From Viscum album (Eukaryota > Streptophyta > Magnoliopsida > Santalales > Viscaceae): a stretch of 64,000 nucleotides of DNA. The notes beneath the pieces were generated by a model that saw only the letters and a list, made by a program, of their open reading frames with translations, did not search any database and had not been told where the DNA came from. The DNA lies in contig OY728122.1 of NCBI GenBank assembly GCA_963277665.1, forward strand, positions 2,126,620,024 through 2,126,684,023, in the 5' to 3' direction. Positions within the stretch are counted from its first letter, which is position 1. Each line of letters begins with the position of its first letter. Positions 48,251 through 61,230 of this stretch are shown piece after piece. A program made the position numbers and the translations under genes.

Positions 48251-51200
48251 AAGTTTAGCAAATGATTTATTTGATTCTTGATCATCGAATTGTTTCATAT
48301 CTTCCCAGTTTGATAAGAAAATTATATATTTCAAATTTGATTTAACAATGGATTTGTAAGTTAAAACTCATAAGGGAAGTATCATCGCAACGAAGTTTTG
48401 CGAATCTGTTCCCATTAGAGCATAGATATGTTATTTATCTGATGATCTCATCGTCATACCCAAGATTGAATTTGATATAATCCTCAGTATGGATTGGATT
48501 TCAGACCATGATATGAAGATTTATTGTAATAAGAAGGAGGTTACGATTTTTTATGATGATGGCGAAGAACACCTTATCTTTAGAGAAGAATCATCACCAC
48601 CAGATTCTTATATTTATCCACCCCCAATAGATCAACAAAATTCAATTATCGGGGAGGAAGAAAATGAAATAACTATGGGTGAGGAAAATAATTTTCAAAT
48701 AGAGGATGTACCTATTGTGAAAGAATATGTAGATGTGTTTCCTGAAAATTTACCTGGACATCCTCCAGAATGAGAAATTGAGTTTTCTATTGATTTAATT
48801 CCTAGTTCATGGCCCATATCAAAGACCCCTTATAGAATGGCCACTGTAGAATTAGTGGAACTAAAGAAACAACTAGAGGAATTAAGTAATAAGGGATTTA
48901 TTCTCCCTAGTGTTTCTCCATGGGTAGCCCGTATTCTTTTTGTTAAGAAGAAAGATGGATCTATGAGGTTGTGCATTGACTAAAGGGAGATCAATGCTAT
49001 AACAATAAAGAATAAGTATCCCCTAACTTGAATTGATGATTTATTAGACCAACTTCATGAAGTTCAATACTTTTCCAAGATTGACATTTGATCAAGATAT
49101 CATCATTTCTGTGTAAGGAAGGATGACATTCTGAAGACAACATTTCGAAACATGTACGGGAATAAAGAGTTTACAGTAATGCCTTTTTGATTAAATAATT
49201 CCCCCCATATGTATTCATGGATCTAATTAATAGAGTTTTCCAAGAATATCTTGATGAATTTGTGGTGGAATTTTTTGATGATATCTTGGTATACTAAAAA
49301 AGCTACGAAGATCATGAAAATCAATTACGCATTATCATGAAGACTCTTAGAAGACATGAATTATATGGGATGTTTAGAAAGTTTGAATTCTAGCTTCAAG
49401 AGATTTCTTTTCTTGGCCATATTGTCTCTAAAATGGAATTTCTGTTGATCCTTCTATGACTAAGGAAATCCAAGAATGGCCAGCACTGATGAGTATAACT
49501 GAGGTATGCAGTTTTATTGGTTTAGCAGGTTATTATCGATGTTTCTTCCAGAACATTTCCCTATTGGATAACCCATTAACAAAGCTCACACGTAAATGGG
49601 TTAAATTTGTTTCGATAAACGAGTGTGAAGAATGTTTTCATGAACTGAAGAGAAGATTAATCAATTCTCTTATATTGACTATACCATCAGGGAATAGTGG
49701 GTTCATTATTTATAGTGATGCATCGAAGAAAGGACTTGGTTGTGTCCTTATGCATAATCAGAGTTCTTGACTATGCATCATGACAACAAAAAATTAATGA
49801 CCAATACTATTCTACTCATGATCTCGAGTTATCTGCGATAATATTTTCTTCTAAGATATGTAGACATTATCTCTTTGGTTAAAATTGTGAGATATATACT
49901 GATCACAAGAGATTGATGTATATTTTCTCACAGAAATAACTCAAGATAAGGAAAAGGTGATGGCTTGAACTACTCAAGGATTATGATTGCACTATACACT
50001 ACCACTTAGGAAAGGCAAATAAGGTGGAAGATTCATTGAGTAGAAAGGATCATTGAGTTTTGAACAAGATCATAGTTGAAAGGGATCCTATTTTCATGGA
50101 TCTAGTGAAGATGGATATGGGAATCACTATGGAAGGTGAAACATTAATACTTTTTCAAATGGTTGCCAAACCATATTTAATAGAAAGGTTAAAGAGTTCT
50201 CAGACCATTGATAAAGATTTTAAAAAGAAGATTAAAGCTGTGAATGATGGGAGATTGAGTGACTTTATGTATGAAGATGGAATTTTGAAATTTGCAGAGA
50301 GACTTTGTGTCCCTGGTATACTTGATCAAAAAAGGGAATTGTTGGATGATTCTCATAGTTCCATTTTCTCTATACACCATGGGAGCACCAACATGAATAG
50401 AGATTTGAAGGAACATTTTTGGTGGGACAACATGAAGAGGGAGATTGCCGATTATGTGTCAAGATGTATGGTTTGTCAACAAGTGAATGTAGGAAGGCAA
50501 CATCTTGGAGGATTCATGCAACATATTCCCATAACTAAGTGGAAATGGGATAATATTATGATGGACTTTGTCATGGGACTGCTGAAGACTCCTAGAAGAA
50601 ATGATGCAATATGGGTTATTGTTGATCGTCATACCAAGTTAGAACATTTTCTTACTATAAGAGAAGATATACCTCTTGAAAGTATATAAAGAATATATAT
50701 TAATGAAGTTGTGAGACTTCATGGAGTACCCCTATCAATTGTTTCTGATTGTGATCCCCTTTTTAAATCAAGATTATGGAAAAGTCTTCAGAAGGCCTTG
50801 GATACCAAACTTCGTTTGAGCACTGCCTACCACCCTCAAATAAATGGACAACCAGAATAGACTATTCAAACCTTAGAAGACATGTTGAGATCATGTTCAC
50901 TTGACTTTCAAGGTATGTGGGATCAATATTTACCCATGGTATAATTTTCCTATAACAATAGATTCCATTCATGAATTTGGATGGAACCATATGAAGCGTT
51001 ATATAGAAAGGGATGTCGCACACCAACCTATTGGGATGATGTAGGTGGAAGAAACTCGTAGGCCCAGAACTGGTGGAGGAAACGATGGAAAAGGTGACAT
51101 TAATCCAAAACCACATCAAAGCAGCTCAAAGTTGGCAAAAGAGCTATGCCGATAACCGAAGGAAGGATTTGTAATTTCAGGTTGGAGATAATGTTTTCAT

Positions 51201-51603
51201 GAAGGTATCACCATGGAATGATGATATACTTTTTGGTAAGAAGGGTAAATTCAGTCCCAGGTATATCGGACTTTTCGAAATTCTAGAATGAATTGGGGCT
51301 ACAACTTACCATTTGGCAGTGCCTCCAAGTCTCTCCAAAGTTCATGATGTGTTCCACGTATCACTTTTGAGAAGATACATGCCTGACCCAATGCATGTAC
51401 TCAATTATGAGGAAGTAGAACTGGAACCCGATCTGTCTTATTGCTAATATCCCATTTGGATTCTTTATAGCAGAGAACAAGTGCTGAGAAACCGGATAAC
51501 TCCTCTGGTAAAAGTTCTACGGATAAACCATAAGATGGAAGAGGCAACATGGGAACCCAAGGAACTTATGATGAAGAACCACCCAAGTCTTTTCATGCGG
51601 TAG
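48251..51603 (+). pseudogene. pol: E3 pol pseudogene: protease, RT, RNase H, integrase, chromodomain
   Basis: The protease motif reads LFDS then TGA at 48279-48281 in place of the Gly of DSG. RT keeps [14 protein letters not shown] then a stop for Tyr, and FFDD near 49270 (both Asp present, Ile lost). RNase H is broken; YTDHKRLM remains near 49895. Integrase (50060-51000) keeps the HHCC spacing partly (RCMVCQQV), MDFVMGLLKTP, and the catalytic Glu in GQPE followed by a stop for Arg. The C-terminal chromodomain region ends ...EEATWEPKEL...LFMR at TAG 51601. There are at least a dozen stops and several shifts. Confidence 0.88.
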
Positions 51604-51631
51604 TATTCTATACATTTCAAGGACGAAATCA

Positions 51632-51648
51632 TTTGAAGGAGGGGATAA
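51632..51648 (+). other. E3 polypurine tract
   Basis: TTTGAAGGAGGGGATAA directly abuts the right LTR. Confidence 0.8.
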
Positions 51649-54600
51649 TGTAACTCCCCAAGCTTCCACGGTACACTTCTCTTTGAATAATATAGTAGCG
51701 TGTATTTTACGCAACTTCGAGTTCTAACACACACCACAACCAATCAAACTAGCCGTTATGAATAGTAATACCCACTTTTGGATATTTTAAACATTTTATC
51801 TTTAAAAATTGAATATATTTTTGGATTCGGAATATCGAAATTATCTTATGTTGAATTTTTGGTACTTTTATGATAACTTTCATATTTTGATGAATAGTGA
51901 AAATTAATAAATTTTAATTAAAAAAAACTTTTAAATTGAAATAATTAATAGTGATAAATTATGAATTTGACTAATTTTAAAGTATAAATAGATTATATTT
52001 TTAACATTTAATCCAATTTTGGTCATTGGACATAATTCCACATTTAATCTAGACATAAGTAAGTGTCAATCTTTTGATATTTATTTGTTCTTAAAAACAC
52101 GCTTTTTTTACAACAGGAATTAGTTTTAAATTAATTTCTGCCACTTCTATGCTTTGAATTTAGAAAAATGGATTCCATATTTAGAATTAGGATGTCCAAA
52201 TTATGTAAATAGGTAAATTTTATTTCTATAAATTTTGAATAATTATTTTGGTAAATATTTTATTTACCATGGTTAAAAGGTAAATCCGATAAATAAGGGT
52301 AAAAAATAATATTATAATAATATTAATTTACCCTAAAACGTGTCCTAAGCCTTTCAGTTGATACATATCCGACCATGGGCATCTTTGGGTCGATTTTGGG
52401 ACCCCATGGAGCCACATGTAAGTGATAATGACACTTTATATTAATTATGTTAAAGTAAATACAATAATGACATTAACATATATCTTTTAGCAAAACAATT
52501 TTTACATAGAGTTATATATGTTATATTTTCCACTATAAATAATAATTATAAATATAAAAATATTTCCTACATAATGGTATTTTATTAATAATTTTTAGAA
52601 ATTTAATAATTAAATATTTTTATGACGGAATAATAGTGCATAATTTTCCTTATTATTGAAAGAATCAAATAATTGGTATTATAAATGTTAACATAAATAT
52701 AATATAAAGTTTTGATGACATCCACGTATTTTATTAGATAATATGACATGTTATAATTTCTTAAATGGATTTAGTTCGAATTAATAATGTTTTGATGACT
52801 TTAACAAAAATTAATTATTAAATAGTGTCAAAATTGACATAAAGAAGTTTTTAAAACAAATATTATATTATAAATTGATATAATATTATTAAAAATATAA
52901 GGTTTGGAAAAAGGACATAAATAATTATATTTTCATCATTAATGAACCACTTTTGGTTCTCTTGTATCTATATAGTTTTTTTATTATCCATATGATATAA
53001 AAATACAACGTGACATGGTAAATGTCAAACTATTTAACTAAAAGTTAAATCAATAAGTTAAGGTTTTTATAGTGACCCAAACATGTCTAAAACCTATTGG
53101 ATGAGTGTTTTTCGACCCATACCCATTTTATACTTTAAATAATCCATTTTGGAGCCTTTAAAAACCTAAAATAATTTTATTATAAAATAATATTTCTAGC
53201 TTTTCCTAATGTGCCCCACACCCCTCTTATAAAAGGTAACCCCCCCTTATCTCTAATTCACACCTCCAAAGACATTTGGATCGGCCAAAACCTTCACCAA
53301 TATCCTATCAACTTTCCTCACTTCATCCTAGAGGACTTAATTTAGTTATAAAACCAACTTAAAGAGCCATTTTGATCAAATCAAAAATAAAGAACCCGAA
53401 GAAGAGGTAATAATTTCACCACCCTCTTTCAAGTTCCCTTCTTCTTCCACTTCCTTTTTCTTTATTTTTTCAATTTAAAAATAATAAATCTAGTATCTTA
53501 TATAAATTTTAATGTTATTATAATTTAGTTTTAACCAAATTCATTAATCTATCCACCCTTTGACTGACATGTCACCATACCTGCATATGTACGACTTACC
53601 GTCTCCACGTCGTGGTGTAATTGTTATTCATTACATTATTATATGGAGAGGTATAATAATGACATGTAATTGATGTAAATAATATCTATACCATGATAAT
53701 GATTCTTTATATATGATATATAATCCAATTATATTTATTTTAATATCAAAATAATGATATTGTCGCTCGTGCGTACGTACGGATTACGCTCTCCACGAAC
53801 GCGATGAGATTCAATCCCCATCGTATCTATTCAAGAATAATTTTTATTTGATGAATAAAAATAAAGTTTAAAGACTTCATATAATTCTGGATATGAATAT
53901 GATAAATACAATACATAACAAATATGACTCACATAAAAAAGAATATAAAGGAAAACGAATCCATTAAACATGGGAAACGACGATAATACTAAGATATTAT
54001 TAACAATACAATGTTAAAAGATCATATATGATATCATATTAATGTATATGATTCTTTTATAATTTAATAACAATTATTACACCATTATACAGGAGGTTAA
54101 CCTACAATCGACCAAGGAAAAGTACAAGGTAAGGGGTTTTTATCTCACTCCTTATTCGTGTGAGATTCGGGCCATATTGCCACTAATACATTTTGTTTAG
54201 TGTATGTACTACCAATAATTGTATTATTTGTGCAATAAACATTTATTTATTTGTATTTACATATTAATTTCAGGATACTTCTTTCATGTGTGTATGTTTT
54301 GTAAGTTACCAAATTGGTAAGAGTTTATTTCACCATCTCTTCATTATCCGAGATTGTTTATACGTAATTATCTACTAGGACCTCTTTATAATCCATATCC
54401 ATGCTTCATAAAAATGTATTTCAAATCATTCATAATATTTTATACATGGTGGTTTGAAGTCATTTATACCCTTGTTTGACTTTTTATAAGATTTTTTATG
54501 GGAATCCTTCCGTCGTTTTCCAAACAAGGTCATTTTTAACCTTTTTGACAGAATTATGGTAAGAATGTATATTTTTAACTTATACAGCGGGTGTGGATAT

Positions 54601-55608
54601 TTTCTGCCGTTATAAAATCTTGGAAGCTTCCCTTAAATGATTATAAGAATATTTTCAAAGTAAATGATTTATTTTATGATTATGTGACTTTTAAAATATT
54701 TAAAAAAATAGATATTTCTCTCGAATAGTTTTTATTTCATCTTTGTCAACATCCTTTGATAGATTTAATGATTATTTAAAGTTGTTTTATTTTGATACAA
54801 AGCTTCCATATTGTATTGAAGGTTTTGTGATATGTCTGAATGTGGATGTGTTATTTTTATACCATTCATGGTTTATGGAGAATGTATTGACATTTCATTT
54901 TCTAGTATTAATACAAATGTTTATTTTATGTTTAAACCTGTTCATATGAGGAATGAATTGGACTTAGTAAGTGACGGGTAGAGCCCGTTACAGCTCCTTG
55001 ATTTATTGGTAGGTCTCATGAGACAAACTACTGTCTAGGTAGAAAGCCTTGAAAAAATCTTATTTTCAGTCTTGGCACAAGGCCATGGTTATGTGGTTAT
55101 GATAGTGTAGAATTATGCATTCCATCATTATGAAAGTGGTTATTGATATTGCATGTGATTATTCGACTAGTAGAATATCCATGTGAATAAGTAAATGGAA
55201 TTATTTCATTTTATTTTTGCCATATTATGCAGAATTTCAAGTTTAAAAGGCTTTTGTTTTAGTTATACATTGCCTTAATTGATTAGGCTTATTTATGAAT
55301 GTTTCTGCTATATTGTTATCCTTACTGGGCATCTGAGCTCATCCGTTTCTATGTTTTATTTTTCCCAGGATGTGAAGATGTATTTTATGAATGAACTGCA
55401 TGAATATTATGAGGGGATATGAGTGTGGTCTATGGAGAAAATATGTTTTTGTAGTTTTTCATTTTATGATGTGATGTAAGACTTAGAATATATCTACTTT
55501 TTCCAAGGCTACTAAACTAATCGGTCTTTTGAGATTTGATCTTTTGTGTTCATGCCAATAACACATACTAATGCACTGACTATGGGTAACTGGGGTCAGG
55601 GAGTTACA
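51649..55608 (+). repeat. E3 3' LTR
   Basis: It begins TGTAACTCCCC and ends AGGGAGTTACA, with intact TG...CA. It has the TATA box at 53228-53236, CpG-rich modules at 53574-53615 and 53764-53805, donor- and acceptor-like sites at 53407 and 55368, and an ACGGG/CCCGT hairpin at 54974-54988. Confidence 0.88.
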
Positions 55609-55613
55609 TCAAA
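55609..55613. repeat. E3 target site duplication, right (TCAAA)
   Basis: Partner of TCAAC at 42674-42678. Confidence 0.6.
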
Positions 55614-57424
55614 AGAGAACCAAAAAACCGCATCTTGGATTGAGAAGTTTATACTCAACCACTATTTAGTAGGAGCAGTTGAAACTCTCAATAAAAAGAT
55701 ATTGATAAAAAAGAAATTGATTGAACATTACTGTTGTAACAACAACTAGTAGAAGATAAACATTCTTCATCAAAATAAAGATTCTATAAGAAAGAAAAGT
55801 TATGAAGTGATATGGCTACAATATATCTAATAATAATAGAAACAAATAGAATAAGTAGACTTACAGAAAATACTGGATTCAAAACACTTATATCTCCATG
55901 TTAACTTCTTATATAGATAACACAGTCTAATCGATTTTTACAATAGATCTATAAACGTTCTTCACAAGAATGAAGTTTCAATCACAAAATATGTGTCTCA
56001 ATATAAGGATCAATATATATCTCAACATATATACTCTTTTTTGAATCATACTCACATATATATAACAAATAAACAGATAGAATAAATAAAACAGAAAGAT
56101 CAATTATCAATTATCTATCCAAGATAATCTCCGGATAAATCGTAAGAATTCAAATTCATAAGATAGACCATAATATTCGTAACATCCCATCAGAGTAGGA
56201 GAAAATTTCTATACTTAATATTATTCATTGAATCAATAATAATTATATTTGAATCATTCGAAAAATGAGATTTAAATCGGACTGATATTCCACAATGACT
56301 GTTGCACAAAACTCTGATAAATTTAAAATTTCATATCATCGGTTATGAAAATACAAACGTAAGGTTACATCACAAAATGTCTAAATACCAAATGTAGGGT
56401 TAAACTATGTACCCTTTATTATCTGAACCTTGTTTTAAAATGTATGGATGACTACAAAAGTATAGTTGATGACTCATAAATTTTCTTCTCAAAGATAGGG
56501 TTCCTTTCATATATTGGGTTTGTTAACCATAACTTTTATTTTTGTGAAACATAAGGTTTCATACTTATGTAGGGTTCTTTATCCATAAGTTTTGGTCAAT
56601 GTAGGGTTGATTAACCATACAAAATTATCTTTCAACTTCTGGTTAAATACAAATGTAGGGTTTTTTCCTTTCATTACGTTCCTCAAGGTATAATATGAAC
56701 AATGTTTCCAAAACACATTTAAGATTGTTTGATAAATATTGATGAATATTTCACGCAAATAATAGGATTGATTTTAAAACCGAAATAAGGATTATAATTA
56801 AAATTAATTTCCTAAAATACACTTAAAGTAATATCATTAGTAAAACAATCAATGGCATTTTTGAGCATAAAAATCAATAATATTTATATGTTATTGTTGA
56901 GATTATACTTGCCCAACAATCTACCCATTTTATGGTCACAATACACATAATATATATAACTAAATTTAAAATTTTAGAATCAATTAAATGAAAATAATTC
57001 AATATTAGATTTTAAAGTATTATTTCGATAAAAAGAAATGTTTTGTTTATCAAAATTTCATCCCATTTTTTCAAGATCAAAAAGAAAGTATATAAAATGT
57101 TAATACATGTATAATTTTTCCCAAATCAGTAAGTGAATGTTTTAATAATCTGATCAAATAAATATGTCTAGATTTTCATTGTAGGCATAAACATAAAAAA
57201 TATGAAATGAATCACAAAAAAGTAAAAAAAAGAAATTTTATTTATAAAAATATGAATAATTATAACTACCAGTGTGATAAGGAATCAAGTCTAGTAAAAT
57301 GTAATGGTAAGTGTGAAAAATGTTGGGTATGTTTTGTCTCGGTTATGGTTCTGCTGGATTTTTTGTAGCTTCAAAAATGTTTTCTATCTCTGATATCTGT
57401 GACCACAACATTCTCATTAGACAC
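55614..57424 (-). repeat. Probable C2 3' LTR, main part
   Basis: A candidate LTR start is the minus-strand TGTCTAATGAG at about 57424, preceded by the purine tract TTAGGGGAG. It would extend down to 55614 and, across E3, to about 42360. No partner LTR is in the window to prove the limits. Repeated TAGGGTT phrases occur at 56395-56662. Confidence 0.35.
56355..56665. repeat. Dispersed 'atgTAGGGTT...aaccata' repeats
   Basis: TAGGGTT occurs at about 56395, 56496, 56570, 56602 and 56656, with related TAAGGTT or TTGGGTT in between. Several copies are followed by aaccata or atccata. Spacing is irregular (about 27 bp or larger). It is not a plant telomere repeat (TTTAGGG). Confidence 0.5.
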
Positions 57425-58590
57425 TCCCCTAACAACATAATCAAAATTCTAGAATATTAAGTAATATGAAAATTTTCAAAATGATTGACTTCAAAAAATT
57501 CATGAATATTATTTTATTACTACATAAACTAGTCCAATTTGATTGGTAAATTTGTTCAGTTGAAATCTAATACCTGGTTCATTCTGAGTGAATTGGTTAA
57601 TAAGAAAATTTTTATTTTCCAATAGAACTAATAGAGGAGCATTATTGCACTAGAGATTTCGAATAATTTCATTCATATAATCCATGATAGTGGTTATTAC
57701 CTAGAATCTACGAATCAAATATATAGAGGTGGTAGCAGAATTGGTAGATGTAATGGTCTAACTGAAGCTACTCATATTTGACTCAAACTGAATCCCTAAA
57801 GACCACCTATGATCAGGAAAGTCTGACATAGAAATGACTGTAGACTTAATCATTACAACTTAATTCAAAATGATTCTATTGAAAGAATCAAATTCCTATT
57901 TTGAAATAGAATTTTCAATATGATAATTTCTATTTATCTTGCAACAATGAGTTCTAGTCGAAAATTTAGATTTTCTTTTTTAGACTTAGTGAACATAATC
58001 ACAGGATATTCAACCTAATTATTGAGGGAATCTTCATCTGGATGTGACATACTAATTTCCCCAATTGCTAATGATATTGGAGGAGTATTTTCCATAAACT
58101 TTTCACCTAGCTTTTCAATTCAAATTTCAAATGAATTAGACATTCTATGAAGTACATCTATTGGGTCTTCAGTTGAAGATTTATGTCTTTCATCCTTATG
58201 ATCAAAAAATTGAGAAAACTACATTCTAAAAAATTTCAATAGCCACATTTTCGGATCTATGCATTAGTTTCTCTTATTCAATATATGGATATTATTCCTC
58301 AACAATAGGTAAATCATTAATCTATAGATCACGAATCTGGATTTTAACATGTTTATATTCCGCTAGAAAATTTTCTTCCAAATGTACTGACCGGGTAGCC
58401 TCAACAAAACCCAACACTGGTTCTTCAAGAGGCGGATCTACTCTTTTCTGGGTGTTTTACAACCACTTCTTCTTGTAAAACCTCTTATTCATCTTCTTAA
58501 TATTCTTCCCTATAAAAAACAAAATCTTCTTAGAGTTTGTTTGGAAAATCCTACACGTCAGGTTTCTCTAATAGCTAAACATCCAATTTC
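57425..58590. other. C2 region between extra ORF and 3' LTR
   Basis: No recognisable protein. A purine run on the minus strand near 58592-58604 (ctctgggggagaatag) resembles a second polypurine tract. Confidence 0.3.
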
Positions 58591-58599
58591 ACTATTCTC

Positions 58600-59440
58600 C
58601 CCCAGAGTAAACGATCCTAATGTTTATTGGACATCTGCAACAATCGAAAAGAGTTTACCTTTCTCTATATTCCATTAAAAACATAAAATCCTCAAGTTTC
58701 CTACATTGAAAACATTTATATGATGAAATTTTATTGGATAATATATTTAACAAATCATACCTTTCTTAAAAATAATTTGGGAAATTATCCTTCCTTAAGG
58801 ATAAAAATTCAATCATGCATCTAGTTCATAGAAATAGTGAAGATATATAAACAAATACCTTGTTAAATTCAGCTTTATTCAACTCAAAAATAATAAATTA
58901 TATATATGTCTGGATATTTAATCTTCTCTCTCTAATCTATCCTTGATGAAATTACTATCTGAATAAACATAAACTAGATTTTATGGCATGGCTCTAGATC
59001 ATTGAAATTTTTTTCAGAATTTATGTTGAACCAAATAGAAAATAAATAATGTCTACAAAATTATGGTTCATATCATTGATATATCTTAGATCAAAATGAA
59101 AAAATCCCTCCTAAGGATTATTCAAAATTTGGGAAGTTTCGATTGATGAAATGGAAAAGTACATATCATTGATTCATACAAAAACTGTGTCCTTAGAACC
59201 TACAAAACTAAACTTTACTATATTATAGAAAAAACTTTGTTCAACTTCATAAAATAACTACGAGTTCACCTAATTAAACACAGATTCCATTACTTGATAA
59301 TCTAGAACATGTTTCAGATGAACATTTTTCTGTTAGAGCCATTTAAAATCAACTACATTTACTTATAGAATCATTCTTCCAGAAACATTATCTCACACCG
59401 GGTCACTGGCTTCCCCTTCTACAGTTCTTTGAGTTTTAGT
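58600..59440 (-). pseudogene. C2 extra (env-like position) ORF remnant
   Basis: From an ATG near 59440 the minus strand reads MTKTQRTVEGEASDPV, then a stop. The same frame then continues with only scattered stops (seven in about 140 codons to 59045) and no shift: NVHLKHVLDYQVMESVFN, LFYEVEQSFFYNIVKFSF, YFSISSIETSQILNNP, FFHFDLRYINDMNHNFV. Most stops are TAG or TGA. Further coding-like sequence extends to about 58600. The position after pol is that of the third, env-like ORF of Sirevirus-type elements. I recognise no membrane segment and assign no function. Confidence 0.5.
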
Positions 59441-60069
59441 CATTTATCTGAAACAAAAGATCTGTGGTTTTTAGGTTCGAGGGTTTGAAGAAAAATTGAG
59501 GTAAAAAAATGTAGATGAAGGTAAATAAAGGTAAACTGTGGTTTAATTATTCAAAAACGGTGTAATAAATGAAAACGTTAGGAATTTTAAATGTTTTTAA
59601 AAGTAACTTGTTTCACATGTTAATACATAATATAATAATTAAAATTTTGAAAACAAGTTGTGAGAATAAATTTAAGATAATATAAATAAACTAAAACATA
59701 TAGCACAAAAAATATTAAAACAAATCATATTTAATGTAATATTTAAATGAATTTAATAATTAATAATTTGGAATAAATAAATATGTAAATAAAATAAAAT
59801 AATACATTAAAAAGATAAAAAGAATAAAATTTATTTAAAAATTAAATTAAACTAACTCCTTAATAAAATCAAAACATATAGTTGGAAGTGGATTAGTAAA
59901 AATATCATCAATTTGATATTTCGTAGTTACAAATTAATATGATATATCCTCTTCAATATCACGATCTCTTAAGAAATTATGCCTAATATCAATACTTTTA
60001 GTTCATGGATGGATTATAAGAATTTTTTCACATATTAATAGCCCATATTTTATCACATAAATTAAATAT

Positions 60070-60300
60070 TCAATTAAAATTTAATCTGATGTCCGTTTGT
60101 GTGTTTTTCCTCCTCAATAGATGTGCACTACAACTGCCTATAGATACATATTCTGCCTCAGTTCGTGACATAGAAACTATGTGTTTTTTCATACTTGACC
60201 ATGAAACTAATGATTTCCCGAAAAAGTGACAGGTTCTTGAGGTATATTTTCTATATAATATACATCCTCCAAAATCCACATCTGAATGTGATATTAAATT
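60070..60300 (-). pseudogene. pol: C2 RNase H remnant
   Basis: The frame includes DFGGCILYRKYTSRTCHFFG, KSLVSWSSMKKHIVSMSRTEAEYVSIGSC. This is the copia RNase H pattern with the AEAEY-like motif as TEAEY, keeping the Glu. The C terminus reaches a stop at 60070. Confidence 0.85.
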
Positions 60301-61230
60301 AAAATTCGTGGTTTTTGGATACAGAAGAGATTGTAAAATAGTTCCTTTTAAATATCTAAAAATACTTTTGACAACTGTAAGATGATATTCTTTAGGATTT
60401 GATTATAATTTATCACACACACATACTCAAAACATAATATCAGGTCAATTAGAAGTAATATATAATAAACTACCAATCATACCTCTCTATAGCTTGTTGT
60501 GCACTAGTTTTCCATCATCATCCAAATAAATTTTTTTATTGGTACACATGGGAGTTGTAAATGTCTTACAGTTCTCAATTACAATTTTTTTAATAAACCA
60601 GTAATATATTTACTTTGGTTTAGAATATTTTTATAATCTTTTTGATAACATTGAGTCTTTAAAATAAGGTCAATTCTCCCATTAAACTCATTTCAAATTT
60701 TTTTTCTTTGTTCTGAAAAATCATTACAATGTTTTTCATTAGCTGAACAAAAAATATCATCATCAAAATATATTCGAACTAATAACGTGTTAGAAAAAAT
60801 ATTTTTCATAAAAAGAGTTGGATATCCCAATCCTAGAGTAAATCCAATTTTCAAAATAAAAGATCTTAATCGTTCATAACAATCCTTAGGTGCATGTTTA
60901 AGGCCATAAAGATATTTATTATGTTGAATAACAGTATCTGGTTTTTGAGAATTTTCAAAACTAGGATGTAGTTCAACAAAAACATTCTTTGTTAAATAAC
61001 CATTCAAAAAGCAATATTTAACATCTATATGATATAATTTAATGTTAATATGAGATTCATAAGCTAAAACGTTTCTAATTGATTATAATCTAGCTATAGG
61101 GGAAATTGATTCATCCTAATCAATACATTCTTCCTGATTACATCCTTTAGATATTAATAAAGAATTTTTTCTAGTAAAAATCCCTTGATCATCTTGTTTA
61201 TTTCTAATGGGCCTTTTCATCCCTATAATT
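60301..61230 (-). pseudogene. pol: C2 reverse transcriptase remnant
   Basis: The minus strand shows the copia RT order. First comes GIFTRKNSLLISKGCNQEE, a stop and DESISPIARL. Then DVKYCFLNGYLTKNVFVELHP, NKYLYGLKHAPKDCYERL and the active site IYFDDDIFCSANE (YVDD-like, both Asp present) at 60740-60785. Then RGMIGSLLYIT and SIFRYLKGTI towards 60330. The longest open piece is 60693-61007. Stops replace Tyr, Glu and Gln codons at several sites. Confidence 0.88.

Larger units (their letters stand above)
42679..55608 (+). mobile_element. Decayed Ty3/gypsy chromovirus E3
   Basis: A 12.9-kb plus-strand element with LTRs 42679-46636 (3958 bp) and 51649-55608 (3960 bp) and a 5.0-kb interior. It has a primer site (46639-46650), a gag-pol pseudogene (47140-51603) and a polypurine tract (51632-51648). 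LTR ends, gag and pol match E2, so both belong to one family. Heavy decay shows an old insertion. Confidence 0.92.

Noticed and set aside
56395..56662. Interstitial telomere repeat
   Set aside because: Units are TGTAGGGTT with irregular spacing, not a TTTAGGG tandem.
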